A stretch of 64,000 bases of DNA from Ischnura elegans (lineage: Eukaryota > Arthropoda > Insecta > Odonata > Coenagrionidae), in the NCBI RefSeq assembly GCF_921293095.1, contig NC_060247.1:115897111-115961110 (forward strand), read 5' to 3'. Both the position numbers and the translations under genes were made by a program. Shown piece by piece: positions 12,904 through 24,245 of the stretch (positions are counted from its first letter, which is position 1; each line of letters begins with the position of its first letter). A model generated the notes under the pieces. The model was not told where the DNA came from and ran no database searches. It was given only the letters and a program-made list of their open reading frames with translations.

Positions 12904-13333
12904 GTAGAAAGGTATCATGTCCATGTTGGACGATTTTTGGACCGTGTGGTTGAAAATCTCAAGCCATTTCTCTAAAAATATTTTATTTACTTCATTAGTA
13001 TATTCAAGTTCCAAATGCCTGGTCACATAAAACAAAAATATTTAAAAAACTATATATGTGGTGTATATAGGTTTACTAGGTTTTTTATCTCCTATAAAGT
13101 TAGCCAAATTAGATATGGTGCCTTTCTGCAGTTAGCGGTTCATTATACCGCCGCCACCGAGGCCGTCTTAATCAAAGGAGACATCACTCTTTCGCGATAT
13201 CTCGGAGAGAGTAGGAGAATTAAAAATTCTCTTTTTTTCGGATGTATACCTCCATATATTTTATATTATTATAGGAGGCTCCACTACTAGTAGGTAGCAG
13301 TCCTAATGTGAACACGGTCCCTGCACCAAGCAT

Positions 13334-13379
13334 GCCGCTAGTGATAAAAGTCGCACTCCCAACTTTTGTCACTAGCGGC
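13334..13379. repeat. 18-bp hairpin
   Basis: GCCGCTAGTGATAAAAGT and ACTTTTGTCACTAGCGGC pair with one G-T, around a 10-nt loop. Its surroundings (13300-13440) hold no gene. Confidence 0.75.
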
Positions 13380-13889
13380 TTATACAAAATTTATGAATAC
13401 TTCCCTATCGACCGTTCTACTCTTGCCTTTAATTTTGTATTTAACATGCATTGAATAAATATGCTGAGCAAAGTATCAAGCTGTTTTTAGTCCACAAACT
13501 GATCGCGGTGCAGGCAAGAATTTGCGATAGCCTGGTAGTTCGCCTTTTTCTCGACGGTGGTACGGTTCTCTTCTCGGACATTGAAGTTAACAAGCCCCAA
13601 AACCGATATTTTAAGGACGGAAACCCACAAAATAATTCCCTCCCTGAAGTGTTTAACTGGGTTCCCCGCAATAGCGACACAGAGTAACTGTGGCGCGGCG
13701 TCTGTACGTCTCTGTGTTCTGTCCAACCGCTCTCTCCTCTGTTTACCCCCCGTGCTTCGCCCACCCATTTGTTGGATACGTTACGCAGACTCTAGTGAAA
13801 ATCCAAATGACCTATACCAATGACTGTATTCCTCTCTCACCGGCTCTTTAATTTCCAAGAAATATATGGGTTTAATGTTTGTTCACAAG

Positions 13890-14199
13890 CATGGGCGTAC
13901 CCGGAATCAAAACTAGGGGGGGAACAAAACTTGCTGTGGTCGTTCAAGTTGTATTTTTTTTGCAAAGAAAAGGTTAATGAAACCAAAATTTTAAGGAAGT
14001 TATGATAGCAATTTTTTAGTGTTTTATAATTATTTGATTGAAAAAGAATGATATTTATTTTAGTTTCATGTCTTATACTAATGTCAATTTTCTTCAAAAG
14101 GAAAATTTGTTCATAACTTTTGTTTTGAACTAAATTTATTATCGCTTCTCGGGGGGGGCAGTTGACCCCCATTCCTGCCCCCCGCTGGGTACGCCCATG
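13890..14199 (+). mobile_element. hAT-type MITE, family 4, 310 bp
   Basis: Starts CATGGGCGTACCC and ends GGGTACGCCCATG, perfect 13-bp inverted ends. A perfect 8-bp duplication, TTCACAAG, lies at 13882-13889 and 14200-14207. Confidence 0.92.
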
Positions 14200-14599
14200 T
14201 TCACAAGCATGTAAGGGTACTCTTTCGCTTTTAAAGAGGTAATATATACCTGAACATTAAATTGTCTGTCATCAAATGAGGTGGAAGGGGCTGAATGCAA
14301 GAAGGAATTATAATAATAATACTAATTATTAATGTTCTTGGACTTGTCCATTAGGATCATAATGGGGTAATACAATACAATGGAGATCATAATAGAAAAA
14401 TACCAAAAATTTATAAGGGGAAATACAGGTATGGGCGGATATATTATAGTGAAAATAACATGAAAATATAAAAGATAGGAGGCAACAACAGAAGGAGGAA
14501 TGGCAGACAGACGGGGATAAAATGGCACCATCTTGCTTCATATTCCTTTTAACCGCAGGATCGATTGTCGTAATCGCTTCTTTCTTTTCTCTCTTCCAG

Positions 14600-14743
14600 G
14601 GAGTGGATCATCATCGCTGCAGCAGTGCCTCAGCGCATCCCCTCCTCCTCCGCCTCTCCTCGCTCTCCCCCTTCGCCCCCCGTACCTCCATGCCTATCAC
14701 CACCACGCCCTCATATGCCACGCCGCCTCGCCAAACCAACCAC
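14600..14743 (+). CDS. candidate internal coding exon of H2.0/HLX-like gene
   Basis: Candidate exon, 144 bp. A strong pyrimidine tract ends in CCAG before 14600, and a near-consensus donor (C then GTGAGTA) follows 14743. In the frame that enters with one borrowed base, it encodes a Ser/Pro/Leu/His-rich stretch containing SGSSSLQQCLSASPPPPP and LHAYHHHAL. This fits the disordered histidine- and proline-rich region that precedes the homeodomain in H2.0 proteins, but no defined domain is visible. It ends with a single base (C), and the homeobox exon at 41950 starts with TG, so the junction gives CTG (Leu) and keeps the frame open. Phase agreement alone has a one-in-three chance. Two other frames are also open, so splice sites and composition carry most of the weight. 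An exon of another gene or a chance pseudo-exon remains possible. Confidence 0.5.
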
Positions 14744-15855
14744 GTGAGTACTGGTCGCCATTTTTGCTGCTTGAGAAATATATGCTTCTTATGGCCGCAT
14801 TTTGATAAAAATCATGATTTAAAAATAATGTTACCTATATTTCAATATGAATTTTTATTATTATCTTTCAACAACATTTCCAATTCAAACTGCTAGTCGA
14901 TAAAGCATTTCATTACTCATGCTAACAATATTATTATAATGAACAGTTTTAACATGAACAGTGATTTTATTCTGATATGAAATCACTGTTTTATCTTTTT
15001 CTAATACTTAGACATTAAAACTTTTTGAATTTCTTTTACATTTGCATTCATCAGTATCCCCCACATCAGCTCTGATTGATATGTTATATGATGGAATATG
15101 TAGAATACTATATGTAAAATTCTTTTGGTGAGAATAAAATTATTGAACAAATTGCATTCCAACCCCAGGGTTGATTAAGACATTATTCGCTAAGTATTTC
15201 AGGGTTAATAAAAGAACTTCATAGTGCATCAATTGCCCTAGCATTTTTCCTCAAATAAGTACCTCCATTTTAACCCCTCTACAGCAATTTTGAGAATCCC
15301 AGGACTTGAAATTTCAAAACGCACTCTCAAACCATTTAAATTTTCTCTATTTCTTATCCTTACTTTTATGCTTTTTTTCAAATAAAGTCTTTCGGTGTTT
15401 TTAAGTTTTTTTTGCAAAAATCAGGTTTTTTGTAGTCTCTACATTTCCAGAAGTTTTAATGAGTTTTCACTTATTTTTTCCGTCTTTTTTTGTCCGTGGC
15501 GAATCGTTTTCTACATTCGCGAGAAGGCATTCGAGAAATACCTATGGTTAGGAAATGTACAATTCTTTGTAAACAGAGAATGTAAAGTCATATTGTTAAT
15601 AATTAGGGGAATATTTATAATTTATTGTGGCAGGTGTGCCTCTATTTCTTATCACATAAAATGTCCTGAACTTCTTTACCTTCAACAAATACTAAATGAG
15701 ATATGAGAGTAATGTGTACCAAGACAATTTATAGCAAAATAAATGTGAAAAAAGTAAAAAGTTGCATGAATCGCAAAATTTTTATTGCTTAATTACCTTG
15801 TGGTGTTTCGTTTTAGGTGAGCGTAGGCATGAAAGAAAAATTTGTAGTGATTTAT

Positions 15856-15956
15856 GCATATGGGTCATCCTGCATCGTACGGCCTCTGAGGTATTGATCA
15901 AAATTTGTGTGGATGCAATTTCTGAAACACCGTTTCATGCGGGATGACTCATATGC
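15856..15956. repeat. imperfect inverted repeat of about 20 bp
   Basis: GCATATGGGTCATCCTGCAT and ATGCGGGATGACTCATATGC are complementary at all but about two positions, with a loop of about 60 nt. Confidence 0.6.
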
Positions 15957-18900
15957 CTCCGATACTGCATCTTCCGCTTTCTCGCCTAGAACATTCAATT
16001 ATGACTATTACTATCTGCGGCCCTTTTTTCCCTTCCTTATCGTCTGATCCTCTGCCTTGCACAGCTCTTCACCTTCTGGCTTTTCGAGAATCTCAACTGT
16101 TGGCGATACCCTCTTTCCGGGTCCGTTGCTCAGGCTGCGTTGGCCGTCGCTCGTGTCCATTCGCCCGCGACCAATCAAATCCCTTTATCGTCCATGCTTC
16201 CGTTTCATCAAAGGCCTCGTTTGAGCCCCTCTAAACATCATTCATTCATCCCAATCTCACTCTCCTCTCCTCTCCTTCTTCCTCCGTATGAGGTTTCTAC
16301 GAGACACTATCCCTCCCCAATAGGCGGGAGGTGTTTAGGACGCCGAATAAAAAAGCGAATTAGCGAAATATAATTTCAGCACTTTCAGAGAAAAAATAGT
16401 GTTGTAACTCTGGGGTGTTTATAAAACAGCAATGTAAAATACTGAACGTCGTCTTCCATTCTTCTGAAGAACTAACCGCAAACTGTTGCACACACTAAAA
16501 TGAATTTGAGTGGAGTGGTTACTTATCTTCACGTAGCCTCCGAGTCCCGAGCTGCTCTCGGCCTAATTCCTGCAAAATTTGCGTAATGTTCGTTCGTACC
16601 AGTGTTTCTACCAATCGCGCCGCATGCCTTTGTATTTTATTCAGGCTGCGCATTCAATGTTTGTGCGTTGTATTTCATATACTAGCCGTGTGTTCATGTC
16701 GTAGCCTGGCGAGTGCGAGATAACACCACTCTTCCATTTTTTCATCCGAATACCTTCCCACTACACCCATGATGAATCCCTCCTTTTTTGAGGACTCGGC
16801 TTATAATATTTCTTGTATGTGTTTCCCACAATGAGTTTTAAATTATCAATTATGACGGCGAGCGTGCGTGTGTGTGCTTCTAGATGGTAATATCACACTT
16901 GCTCGCCTATGGACGGGGTAGTAGACGACCCTCACATTTCTCCTGTTTTTTTCTCCCCTTCCGGCCGCATTTTAATGACCGCCTCGATGTTTTTTGCTCC
17001 GTCCGCTGCGTGCGTGGGCGCTGTGATCTCTCAGATTGATTGCACGATAGATGGGTCCTGAAATTTTAAGGATAGATGTCCATAAGCAAGTTGACTGCTA
17101 TAACAGTAGAAGATCAACGACTAATACGCTGACAATGGATATATCGCCATCGGAAATATTTACTTAACTTCGCAGGCAAAGAATGTAGCTTCAGCTTGCT
17201 GTTTTTCAATATGTATTAGTGATAAGGGAGAAATCTTAAGCCCAAATTTATGTCCATTTTTTAATTAACGAGAGGAAATGAAAATATTTCTAATTCATCA
17301 CCAGAATACCTTATGTTTTTCTACCTCATTCATCACGAAGCGCATACTCTTGGGACACATATATCGCTTCGAACTACCATCATAGTGGTCCACTTCACCA
17401 TGCTAAATACCTAATTTACTCGTCGAAGTTGATTGACTTCGTAGTTAAATCAATGCTTGTCACTTGCGATATATCAATAGCAATCGCTTCCTATAACATT
17501 CTCAACTGTTTGAACTTAATTTAAAGTTAAAGATCGAATCAAGATCGACCACGTCCTCGATTGTTTCGTTCTCTCTACTGCAGTGCGGACGCTTTATAAA
17601 TTTTTGGCTATATGCAAAGTGCATCAGGTGATATTGGTGAAATTTCTTTTGGTTTTTGAAGGAAGCTACATTTTCATCATCAACACTGGTCAACTATCCT
17701 AAGATTGGTTTTACGCAGCTCTCTACTCAATTCTCCTATCAGCTAATCTTTTCAAATCTACGCCTTTCTTCTCTTTCATATCCCTCAATTCTCATTCACC
17801 TCCTTTTAACTGCTTCATGTATTTTATTTGACGACGTACTTTTCCCTTCTTACCATCCACTTGTCCCTCGACTACTGCCTTCATTGGATCATCGTGCCTA
17901 AAGATATGGCCAATTGGGTTGCTTCGTCTTCTTATCTAGGTTTTCACGAGACTTCTCTTCTCTACTACTCTTCTTAGCGCTTTACCATTACTTACTCGGT
18001 CTATCCATTTCATCCTCATCATTCTACTGTAGCATCACATGTCGAAAGCCTTTAACATTGATTTCTCCGCTGCAGTCATTTCCCATGCCTCACCTTCTTA
18101 CTCAAAAATATTTTCGTATTTTTTTAAATTAAATTCTTTTGCAAGACGCATCAAATAATTGTATTAAAGTCAGATGCCCTTGTAAAGTCCATAGGATGGC
18201 TTAATAAGAACCTGCTGGAAACTCGAATACGCTTATAACTGAATTAGAGAGACAGAACCCCTTATAAAGTTCATATTTCATGACTTATTAAGTGTTAAAC
18301 TAGGTAATAGCAAGCGTAACTATTTATATTCCAGTATTTCTGGTCTACCTTAAGCATATGGTTAACTGAATTTCTTTATTATTGCTAACGGTTGCATAAC
18401 TAAGATTTGTCTCTGGTAACGAATTCTGAACTACGAGTTTGCTCACGTGTAATCCTGATCTTCATAAGGTTGCTCGTTTAAGAAAAACGGATAATTTGCT
18501 TACTTATAGGAGGTAATTTAGGATAATGAATGAAAATAGTGAGAATTATATTTAAACATTCTGTTTGGTAAATCATCGGACGAAACCATGCTACACACGT
18601 ATTATACGCAGGAAAATATCGTGGTCTCTGGTCGTGGTGTAACTTTTTACTTGACTCTTGAAGCTCAGTTAGTGTTTAATCGGATGAAGGAGCAGCTGTT
18701 ATATGGCAGTGGATTGGAGAAAGTGAATTGGCTCGGAGAGGCAAATGGCGGTCAGCTGCGCCTCATATTCAGAGCGAGGTCAGAGAAATATGCTATCGCG
18801 ATACTTTCCACGCCATTTAATGTTCACGCAAATATAACTGCGATGAGATACTGCTTCGACCAAACACTTCTTCGGAGCTTTATGATCACGGATATAATGC

Positions 18901-19104
18901 CTTATTATCCGCACGAATACGGGGTTCAAAACAAATGTCGACATTTTACGCACTCCCAGATTTTCCAAAATGTTGCTCTCACTTGTGTCAGCAATCACAG
19001 CGAATAAGTCCGTGAATACATTTTTCTGTCAGCGATTTTTCAGTTCAACTATTCTACTGCTTCACCTATTTTATTCAATTTACGTACCTATTAAACATTG
19101 AATC

Positions 19105-20935
19105 CAGGGGCGACAGTAAAGGCTTATAGCATAGTAAATATTGTGTTATCGTGCAAATTTAAGTTGTAAATTAAAATTTTTCTTTCCGTAGACTAACATC
19201 GCTATTAGGAATCTCTGTAATTGTTTTGGATTTTCAAATGAAATTTCCAAAGAAAATGGCGTGGGAATCCCAAATTATTTCGATGAAAAATTCATGAGCA
19301 CTTTCAAAAAATATCTGCTGAAATTTGTTCGTCTTTAACGTTGCCTTGTTTAAAGATGGAACCCCTTTTTGACAGAATGCCTGACTCAGAGCCTACTTAA
19401 CAGGACGTTGCATGAAATAAATATTCTTATTTCTTCCTCATGGTTCTCTTGTTACACGCTTGCTATGTTCTCTTTGTCCTAATACGGCCTATCACCAACA
19501 GAAAACAAATGGTAAAACTTTTGGTCTAACGTTTTATCCATGCGATCTAACGACGATCACGAATCAAAAGTGTTCAATTTTGTAAAAGTTGTTTCCTAAA
19601 ACAATCGCAAATAATTTAGCATAAGAAAGTAAAAAAATTGATTGCCATTTTATTTAGAAGTCAGGTTGAAACTCTGAGTAGAACAGTTGGGAGAAAAGCA
19701 ATTTGGAGGCCAGCAAGTATTAACGGTTTCTTTTGCATGATATGATTCCTTTTTTGACCGCAATTTTTAAGAGAATTAGGACACTTTCAGCGGAGTCCAT
19801 TTTCTAAAGGGCTTGTATGTAGGTACATGACAATGGAATGGGGTTGGACGGTGTTCCGTGATCCGTAGTCTGATACATAGGTTCCATCCGCAATGTGAAT
19901 CTTTGTGGAGAACTTTACAATATTCTTTCAATAACCTCCCCCAGAGTTCCCTATCAAGCATAAAATATGCTATCGGATTAAATAAACAGGAAGGTCCTTT
20001 AATATATGCTCCGTGCAACTCCCTCAAGCAAAACTTTTTGTTGACTCCTGAAAAGGTATCGTTGGAGCTGACATTCAAAGGAACGGAAAGAATGGTATTG
20101 ACATTCAGGCATAGTGGTTTGTTATTCTGATTAATTATATTTCCGATCCGATACTTACATTTCATCCTCATTGTAAATATTTGCGGACAAATGTTAAATA
20201 TTCTTTCAATAATTATCTCCAGAGTCCCCGTACGTACTTATTCGAACAACTTACGTAGCACTGGACCTAGGCAGGGCAGTGAATGACTTATAACATAGTG
20301 AATGGAATAACAATAGACGATCGTTGACAAAAATAGGAATCGGAGCCCCAATGTGTTGAGAATCTTATTTACTGTCTAGAAACACCATTCAACGATTTGA
20401 TCGATTTGATGGTTTTTTTTTCTTTTTGACAGGAAAATCCACCTAAATCGTTGGCACATTATAATGGCTGGTGCTGGGTTTCGCTATTTAGTGGGCACTC
20501 TCCGCTTCTAGAGCGGAGAGATGTTTACCCCGTCCCTCCCTTTCAACCCTATCCCTATCCCAGAGGCGTCGTCGGGCTCCTATCGCGGCGGCGCCTCTTT
20601 CCTTGTTCCTTCCATCCAAACTCCTCCCTGGGAGCGCGGGCGTATAAGTCTCTGACTTGGTTCCCGGCCCCGGTGCGTTGAACCCTAGGAGGACCCACCT
20701 AAGTGTCCTGATCTCTGTCTAGAAACACCACAGATGACAACATCTAGCAAGAGAAACAGAAATTTGCATCCCTGAATTATTATGAAGTATGTTGCTATAT
20801 ATTTTTCGTTGCTGCCATGCTCATCTTACTTTCTACACTTTTTATCTATTTCTTCTAATCGTACTAATTAACGTAATAAAAAAGACGTTTTTCTTTCTGT
20901 AGACCAACATCGCTATCGGAAGTAATAACGAGATT
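19105..20935 (+). repeat. dispersed repeat segments
   Basis: TTCTTTCCGTAGACTAACAT at 19181 matches TTCTTTCTGTAGACCAACAT at 20891, and the ACTTATAACATAGT-type motif recurs near 19120 and 20287. An older duplicated or dispersed repeat; not identified. Confidence 0.4.
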
Positions 20936-22097
20936 GAGGAGGCTCTCGTGTTTGCTGCTCTGACCATCTGGTTGGCTGGAGAGACTGTAAATGTTCTTCT
21001 GGAGTTTGATGAATTTCCCTCCACCCGTCCCTCGTAATACTGTCGTCCACTTCTGCTCTTACGCGCTTCCGTGGACGAAGATGATTCTCAACTCATTTGG
21101 GACTCCGAGCCCAATTTTTTTCAACGATCGTCTCTTGTTATTCCATTCATCTTTACCCCTCCTGGCCCACTACCAGTCGACATCTAGCTCACACGCTTCG
21201 TGAACGCACCCTCGCGTTAAGTGAATTTGAGATGAGGTGTCTCCTGCAGGTGATGGAGAGCTCTTCAATTAGTGACGGATCGATGGCAAGGACTTTTTTG
21301 TTTGGGCTACTGATTGGATATCTTTGAGGCAAAAAAAAAAAGACTTCCGACGCACGGAAGCGCTCGCATGTCAATTGTTTCTCCTCCCGCCAACGACGTA
21401 TATACACCCGCCATATTTGTAGTGGTCTCCATCGATACCAAGCGTATTACTGTGGAAGGAATAAATTTTACCCAAATCAAACTAAAACACCTGTAAATTA
21501 TATTCTGTATACATTTATTCCTTTATTAACGTTTCGATAAATAAATTTCTCATCCCAAAGACATGGAAATTTATTGTGAAATCGGTATGTATCATAAAAA
21601 CCATTTAGCTGTTCACACATTATATTAAAAAAGTTTATATAATTTGTGGATTACAAAATAGTTTTTTTTTTAATCTGCGAGTCTCTGAATAAATTTCCAA
21701 GCCCTAATAATAGCAAATATTTTTTGAAACGTTTGCAAAGAACATTATACTGTCATTGATCTAGTAAAAAACAATTCTATTATTTTTATTGTTGGTTAAA
21801 ATGGAGATTCGCAAAAAATATTATTATGCATTCATTACTTCAAAGTCAGTTTTTCATGTTAGTTTTTCGCAATCTTTTACCTACTGCCTTTGAAATAATT
21901 ATTAGGGGTTTTTAATGTTGAAAATTACTAATGGATAATGTAAAAATTACTGGAAATAAAAGTTCTGATATGTATGATAGTAGGGTACTGCAATGAACGA
22001 GCAAAGTTTAAAGATTGTGTTAGAGTATTCTCACCTATGTTGTGGCCTCTCTTGAGTGTTGGTGTGGAAATAAATTTTTAATTCAAAATAATGCCAA

Positions 22098-22130
22098 CGT
22101 TTCGGTGAATAAAATTCACCTTGATCACGG
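22098..22130 (-). ncRNA. hammerhead-core-like remnant
   Basis: On the minus strand GTGATCAA is followed by a perfect 7-bp hairpin (GGTGAAT, loop TTT, ATTCACC) and GAAACG. One core base differs from CUGANGA, so it is probably inactive. Confidence 0.42.
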
Positions 22131-22139
22131 CTTCATCAA

Positions 22140-24245
22140 TGATGAAATATCTATGGTAATCATTGAAATTTCCACAATTTTTGACATTAATTATTCAAAA
22201 AATAATAAAATTAGCACAAAAAACAAACAGCTATAGAAAATGCAGAAATATTTTTAAAATTTGTTTTTTGTTTTAATAGCCGTGATGAAGGTGAGTATTT
22301 TCACTGGAACTTTGATATTATTCTAAAGTAAAAATGTATTCCCTTCCCAAAACTCCAGAAAAGATACAATGTAGTTAATAAAGTGTTAATAAATATGTTA
22401 CAAGTAGTATTCTAATTAGTAGTAGTAAGTTATGTAGCAACAATTAGGTCGAACGAGATGAGGCAATAGGGGCGAAATAATGGTTGGCAAGTGGTTGTGT
22501 TTGTTTGCATCCAGAATAAAGGCTCTAGCATGTGCACTCTAGCACTTATTTGTCTCTACGCTTACCCGGATCTAGGCCGCCCTGCTTAAAAAATGCATGG
22601 AAATCTTCAATAATTGACAATTAAAGTACTAACAAATTTTATGTACCATAAATTATGTATGGATTGCAATAGCATGGAACATGGACAATGAAATAATTTG
22701 GTTCCAAGCTTAAATAGGTAAATTGCATTTTAGCCACCAGTCGAATTTTGAAATAAAATATTTAACGTGGACTAAAAAAAACTCATGAAGAAGTTGAAAT
22801 TGAATATCTACATTAATATAGCAATTTATTCTTTAGCGAAAGAAAATGCCTTTGGAATACGTATTTACCTCCAAGGAGTAGGTTAGAATAATATTTGTCA
22901 TCACCCTGCGCCCACCTTCATCTAACTTGGTAGTACAGGAAACGAGAATTGATATCCAGTCGCATTGCATCTCGGGTAAGAAGCGCTCAGCCAATAGAAA
23001 ATGAACCCTTCTCAATGTCCCTCATCCCCACTCCCGAAAATCGTATTTCATCGTCACGGCTGCCTAATAAATATTCAAATCTCTGGACGACAATAATAGC
23101 CATCAGTTTATCTCCGACAGGAGTAATGATTCCAATTACTGTCGCTCACCGATTTCACGCGGAAAAAAATGAAATGTCGGCCGTCTGCCCTTCGCAGCCA
23201 ATTAATCCACTCGCTTACAAATGACTTCCTGTAATTTGTCTGAATCGGAGGTGGATCGTGTAGATTATTTATATTATAAATATACCGGGGTGGGCGGGAA
23301 GCACTGTGAGAGGAAAGCCATTTTGAGCTTTGAACTCCATTGATACTTTTATTTTGCTCCTGATTGTATTTTGTTACGTTTCGTTTATGCTTGCTTTGCT
23401 AACGTCTATCACGTAAATAGCAGATGCGTTCATAGTTGCTCGGGAAAAGTATAGGTGGTAGCAGTAGAATTGATTTTTTTTGTGATTCGACGACGCGGGA
23501 GAGACAGAGCAAGTGCACTGTATGCATAGTTCCCAACAAATAAATAATTCCCAATCTTCCGAATCTGGCGACCTTTACAGTCTCTTTTGTCAGTTCTTTA
23601 TGGAAAAAAGGAGATATAGGTGCTATGCTATTTTTCAAGTTCTAACGCAATCGACCAAAAAACAATTGATGAACGAGCCCATTAGTAACACGACGTGGAA
23701 ACACCTCACGTTCATGATAATATTTCCTACTTTTCCATAGCGTAGTGTGGAAGTAGTCCGTAATTCTACATCATTTGCATATTTAAGCGGCCCAGGTTTC
23801 GACATGAAACGTCATCATCAAGTACCTACACTTACAGGTACAAACGCACAGTTATATTCAGGCAATTCATGGAACATTTCCAATTTATAGTTGTAAGTTA
23901 GTTCGATGACCGTTAGGGTGACGTATTGTGGGTGGGGATGGGAACGGTGGTTAACTTCCAGTTTGTGACGCGGGGGAGGCAAGTTTCTATTCTTCAGGGA
24001 TAGTGTTCGAATAATATCGAACTAAGTAACCCGTGAAAAAATTTCGAAATTTCACGCTATCAAGGAATAAGTATGTTAAGGAAAAGTTGTATTTGGGTTT
24101 AAATTAGAGAAGAAGGTGTATCATAAAGTACTTTATTTATATTTGTTTCTTGCAAAAATATATAAAACATATGAGAGCAATACAGGCAAGAGAGTTCGGT
24201 ACCAGTAGGAACAATCATGGCGTCAGTTATCGAATAATGGCACGC
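22140..24245. other. non-coding apart from one ribozyme-like remnant
   Basis: AT-rich sequence with short chance frames. The only structure seen is the GAAAC-core unit at 23796-23841. Confidence 0.45.
23796..23841 (-). ncRNA. hammerhead-core-like remnant with two stems
   Basis: On the minus strand a perfect 6-bp hairpin (GTACCT/AGGTAC) precedes TTGATGA. A 5-bp stem (GACGT/ATGTC, one G-U) and GAAAC follow. No matching stem III was found. Confidence 0.42.

Larger units (their letters stand above)
14760..22080. other. intronic-type sequence with few recognised repeats
   Basis: Includes a pyrimidine-rich GC-richer stretch at 15950-16320, a 139-codon frame at 18588-19007 with no recognised domain, and a GC-rich block at 20490-20690. 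None shows convincing coding features. Confidence 0.4.

Noticed and set aside
13441..13768. Four overlapping 78-107-codon frames
   Set aside because: Overlap on both strands suggests low stop density rather than genes; no domain recognised.
18588..19007. 139-codon open frame
   Set aside because: No domain or splice context recognised; length is within chance expectation.
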